This document shows positions 63,625 through 64,000 of a DNA stretch of 64,000 nucleotides, piece by piece (position 1 is the first letter of the stretch; every line of letters begins with the position of its first letter). The notes beneath the pieces were generated by a model. The model made no database searches. It was not told where the DNA came from and saw only the letters and a program-made list of their open reading frames with translations. Both the position numbers and the translations under genes were made by a program. Origin of the DNA: CBDHFQ01 sp965262565 (GTDB lineage Bacteria; Bacteroidota; Bacteroidia; J057); contig CBDHFQ010000041.1 of NCBI GenBank assembly GCA_965262565.1, forward strand, positions 124,001-188,000, read 5' to 3'.

Positions 63625-64000
63625 ATGCAACTTACAGACGGAGGTTGGAAAGGAAAGATAGCTTTTGGTTTTACTCATGAAGCTATTTCCCGAATTTCTC
63701 ATGCTATTGCCTTGTGGTTAAAAAAGACTCATCATAGCCCGTTTGTGATTATCGGCTATGATACGCGATTACTTTCTCTGTCAATGGCTCAGGAAATAGC
63801 GAAAGTGTTAGTCGCACATAAAATTAACATACTTTTTTGTACGAGTTATGCTACTGGTCCTATGATGGGATTAGCTACCTTCAAGCGTCAGGTACAATTA
63901 GGTATTTATGTCTCAGGTAAAGCTGAGCCAGCAGAAATGAGCGGCATTTATTTGTATGATTCGCCTGGTTATAGGTTATCAAAGAGCTCATTGAAAGAAA
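63625..64000 (+). CDS. Phosphohexomutase-like protein, N-terminal part (runs off the window)
   Basis: 125 codons are visible from the ATG at 63625. The N-terminal domain of the alpha-D-phosphohexomutase family is clear: DGGWKGKIAFGFT, then FVIIGYDTRLLSLSMAQEIAKVL. The usual catalytic-serine loop (TASHNP) should follow after about 30 residues. Here it reads VSGKAEPAEMSG, with Lys in place of the phosphorylated Ser and Ala in place of the His, so the enzyme is probably inactive or a pseudo-enzyme. The loop could be regulatory. The rest lies beyond the window, so the full domain set is unknown. Confidence 0.8.
   Translation, partial: MQLTDGGWKGKIAFGFTHEAISRISHAIALWLKKTHHSPFVIIGYDTRLLSLSMAQEIAKVLVAHKINILFCTSYATGPMMGLATFKRQVQLGIYVSGKAEPAEMSGIYLYDSPGYRLSKSSLKE

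Overview
The window looks like a chromosomal segment of a free-living member of the Bacteroidota, most likely Cytophagales-like. The evidence is low GC (roughly 40% by eye), a FecI/FecR/SusC/SusD locus, a type IX secretion C-terminal domain, many lipoproteins, MacB/FtsX-type permeases of the Bacteroidota kind, and mostly weak Shine-Dalgarno sequences. No rRNA, tRNA, CRISPR array, insertion sequence or phage gene was seen. The last gene runs off the right edge, and the first begins only 8 bases from the left edge.

Layout. 1-6.98 kb: an ECF sigma factor, its FecR anti-sigma partner, a SusC transporter with an STN signalling domain, a SusD lipoprotein and a terminator. 7-13.1 kb: two paralogous eight-hundred-residue permeases around a gene with a nuclease-A-inhibitor-like C-terminus. 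13.3-21.3 kb: a cytochrome-motif FG-GAP lipoprotein, a four-gene cell-surface operon led by a six-PKD lipoprotein, a small exported protein and GtrA. 21.7-27.4 kb: the most unusual locus, with a trypsin-like protease carrying effector-associated domains (EAD1 and EAD11), a subtilase fused to an alpha/beta-hydrolase-like domain, and a divergent small EAD1-EAD11 protein. I read it as a candidate protease-based conflict or cell-suicide system. 27.4-33.4 kb: a Cox-like molybdenum hydroxylase (S, L, M subunits) followed by MoxR and VWA maturation genes, with a clear terminator between the two groups. 33.7-38.6 kb: a HAD hydrolase, a frameshifted SDR, a BASS-type transporter and a fused alpha/beta 2-oxoacid dehydrogenase E1. 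38.8-42.3 kb: a BlaI-like repressor with two operators and a BlaR1-type M56 metalloprotease ending in about sixteen 26-residue repeats. 42.4-64 kb: mostly ordinary genes (ABC exporter, ArsR regulator, Eis-type acetyltransferase, two S9 peptidases, FabH-like ketosynthase, YggS, rhomboid, PhoD, RRM protein, TPR lipoprotein, YraN, RidA, DUF5675), plus a decayed permease pseudogene and the start of a phosphohexomutase-like gene that appears to lack the catalytic serine.

Three signalling circuits can be read from gene order: FecI/FecR/STN-SusC (cell-surface signalling), BlaI/M56 (proteolytic derepression) and the EAD locus (homotypic-adaptor recruitment of proteases). All functional statements rest on motif reading. 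No search was run.
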